Assembly: GCA_023144715.1 (NCBI GenBank) | Contig: JAGLFC010000086.1 | Location: 1 to 6,499 of the forward strand | DNA from: Gammaproteobacteria bacterium | GTDB taxonomy: Bacteria > Pseudomonadota > Gammaproteobacteria > GRL18 | DNA length: 6,499 bases | Reading direction: 5' to 3' | In this document: positions 6,174 through 6,499 of the stretch, piece by piece | Layout: each line of letters opens with the position of its first letter | Position numbering within the stretch: the stretch's first letter is position 1 | The notes under the pieces: generated by a model | What the model was told of the DNA's origin: nothing | What the model saw: only the letters and a program-made list of their open reading frames with translations | Database searches by the model: none | Made by a program: the position numbers and the translations under genes

Positions 6174-6499
6174 ATGTCCCTAAATTTTTTATTTATATCC
6201 TTTTTACGTTCTGTTTTAGTCAGTCTATTATTTTTTTCATTGTCCACTGTGGTCATTGCAGAAAAAGTGACGCTTGATCCTTCTAGTTGGGGTTTAGAAG
6301 AAGGTCAAAGCTGTGTTGACTGTCATAGTAAATCCTCGGCAGGTTTAACCCATCAATGGAAAAACAGTGCTCATGCACAAGCCAATGTGAATTGTTTAGA
6401 TTGTCATCAAGCTTATGAAGATGATGATGATGCGATTGAGCATGAGGGCAATGTGATTTCGGTGATTGTTTCTCCTAAAGATTGTGGTCGTTGTCATGA
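6174..6499 (+). CDS. Exported multihaem c-type cytochrome, HAO-family-like N-terminus (truncated by window end)
   Basis: Only the first 108 codons are present and the frame is open to the window edge. Residues 1-29 form a signal peptide (hydrophobic core, VIA before the likely cleavage site). Three haem c motifs follow: CVDCH (47-51), CLDCH (74-78) and CGRCH (104-108). Between them are LTHQWKNSAHA (58-68), an acidic run EDDDDAIEHEG (82-92) and ISVIVSPKDC. This spacing, the W-x2-S-x-H motif and the SPKDC-x2-CH element recall the N-terminus of octahaem cytochromes related to hydroxylamine oxidoreductase, including homologues proposed to act on hydroxylamine or nitrite. The catalytic haem and any cross-linking tyrosine would lie beyond the window, so activity cannot be judged. 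AGG at 6164-6166 lies seven bases before the ATG. Alternatives are another octahaem or decahaem cytochrome. Confidence 0.8.
   Translation, partial: MSLNFLFISFLRSVLVSLLFFSLSTVVIAEKVTLDPSSWGLEEGQSCVDCHSKSSAGLTHQWKNSAHAQANVNCLDCHQAYEDDDDAIEHEGNVISVIVSPKDCGRCH

Overview
The window looks like chromosomal DNA of a low-GC gammaproteobacterium. The RelA-type protein most resembles gammaproteobacterial RelA in its synthetase, TGS and zinc-finger parts, and the MetA-type acyltransferase and its P-loop partner also look proteobacterial. Genus cannot be fixed from the sequence; a low-GC sulfur- or methane-oxidising lineage would fit the multihaem cytochromes, but that is inference. There are no rRNAs, tRNAs, insertion sequences or CRISPR arrays.

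Left part (1-2290, minus strand): a long relA-type (p)ppGpp synthetase gene whose 3' end lies beyond the left edge. A small two-helix membrane protein gene lies 26 bp upstream on the same strand and is probably co-transcribed. The RelA protein combines the EFDD synthetase motif of monofunctional RelA with what appears to be a complete HD hydrolase site, which E. coli-type RelA has lost.

Middle (2291-4391, plus strand): a divergent intergenic region with a plausible promoter leads into a two-gene operon. The first gene encodes a conserved P-loop NTPase of unknown role. The second, 18 bp later, encodes a MetA-family homoserine O-acyltransferase (first committed step of methionine synthesis) with its Cys-His-Glu catalytic residues in place. 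An AT-rich spacer of 346 bp follows. It contains no convincing gene but carries a long imperfect palindrome just upstream of the next gene.

Right part (4738-6499, plus strand): two exported multihaem c-type cytochromes. The first has five CXXCH motifs and a haem-free beta-rich C-terminal domain, and it ends at a strong intrinsic terminator. The second, cut by the right edge, shows a signal peptide and three CXXCH motifs in an arrangement resembling the N-terminus of octahaem cytochromes of the hydroxylamine oxidoreductase family. Together they suggest a periplasmic electron-transfer module, possibly acting on nitrogen compounds, with the substrate unproven.
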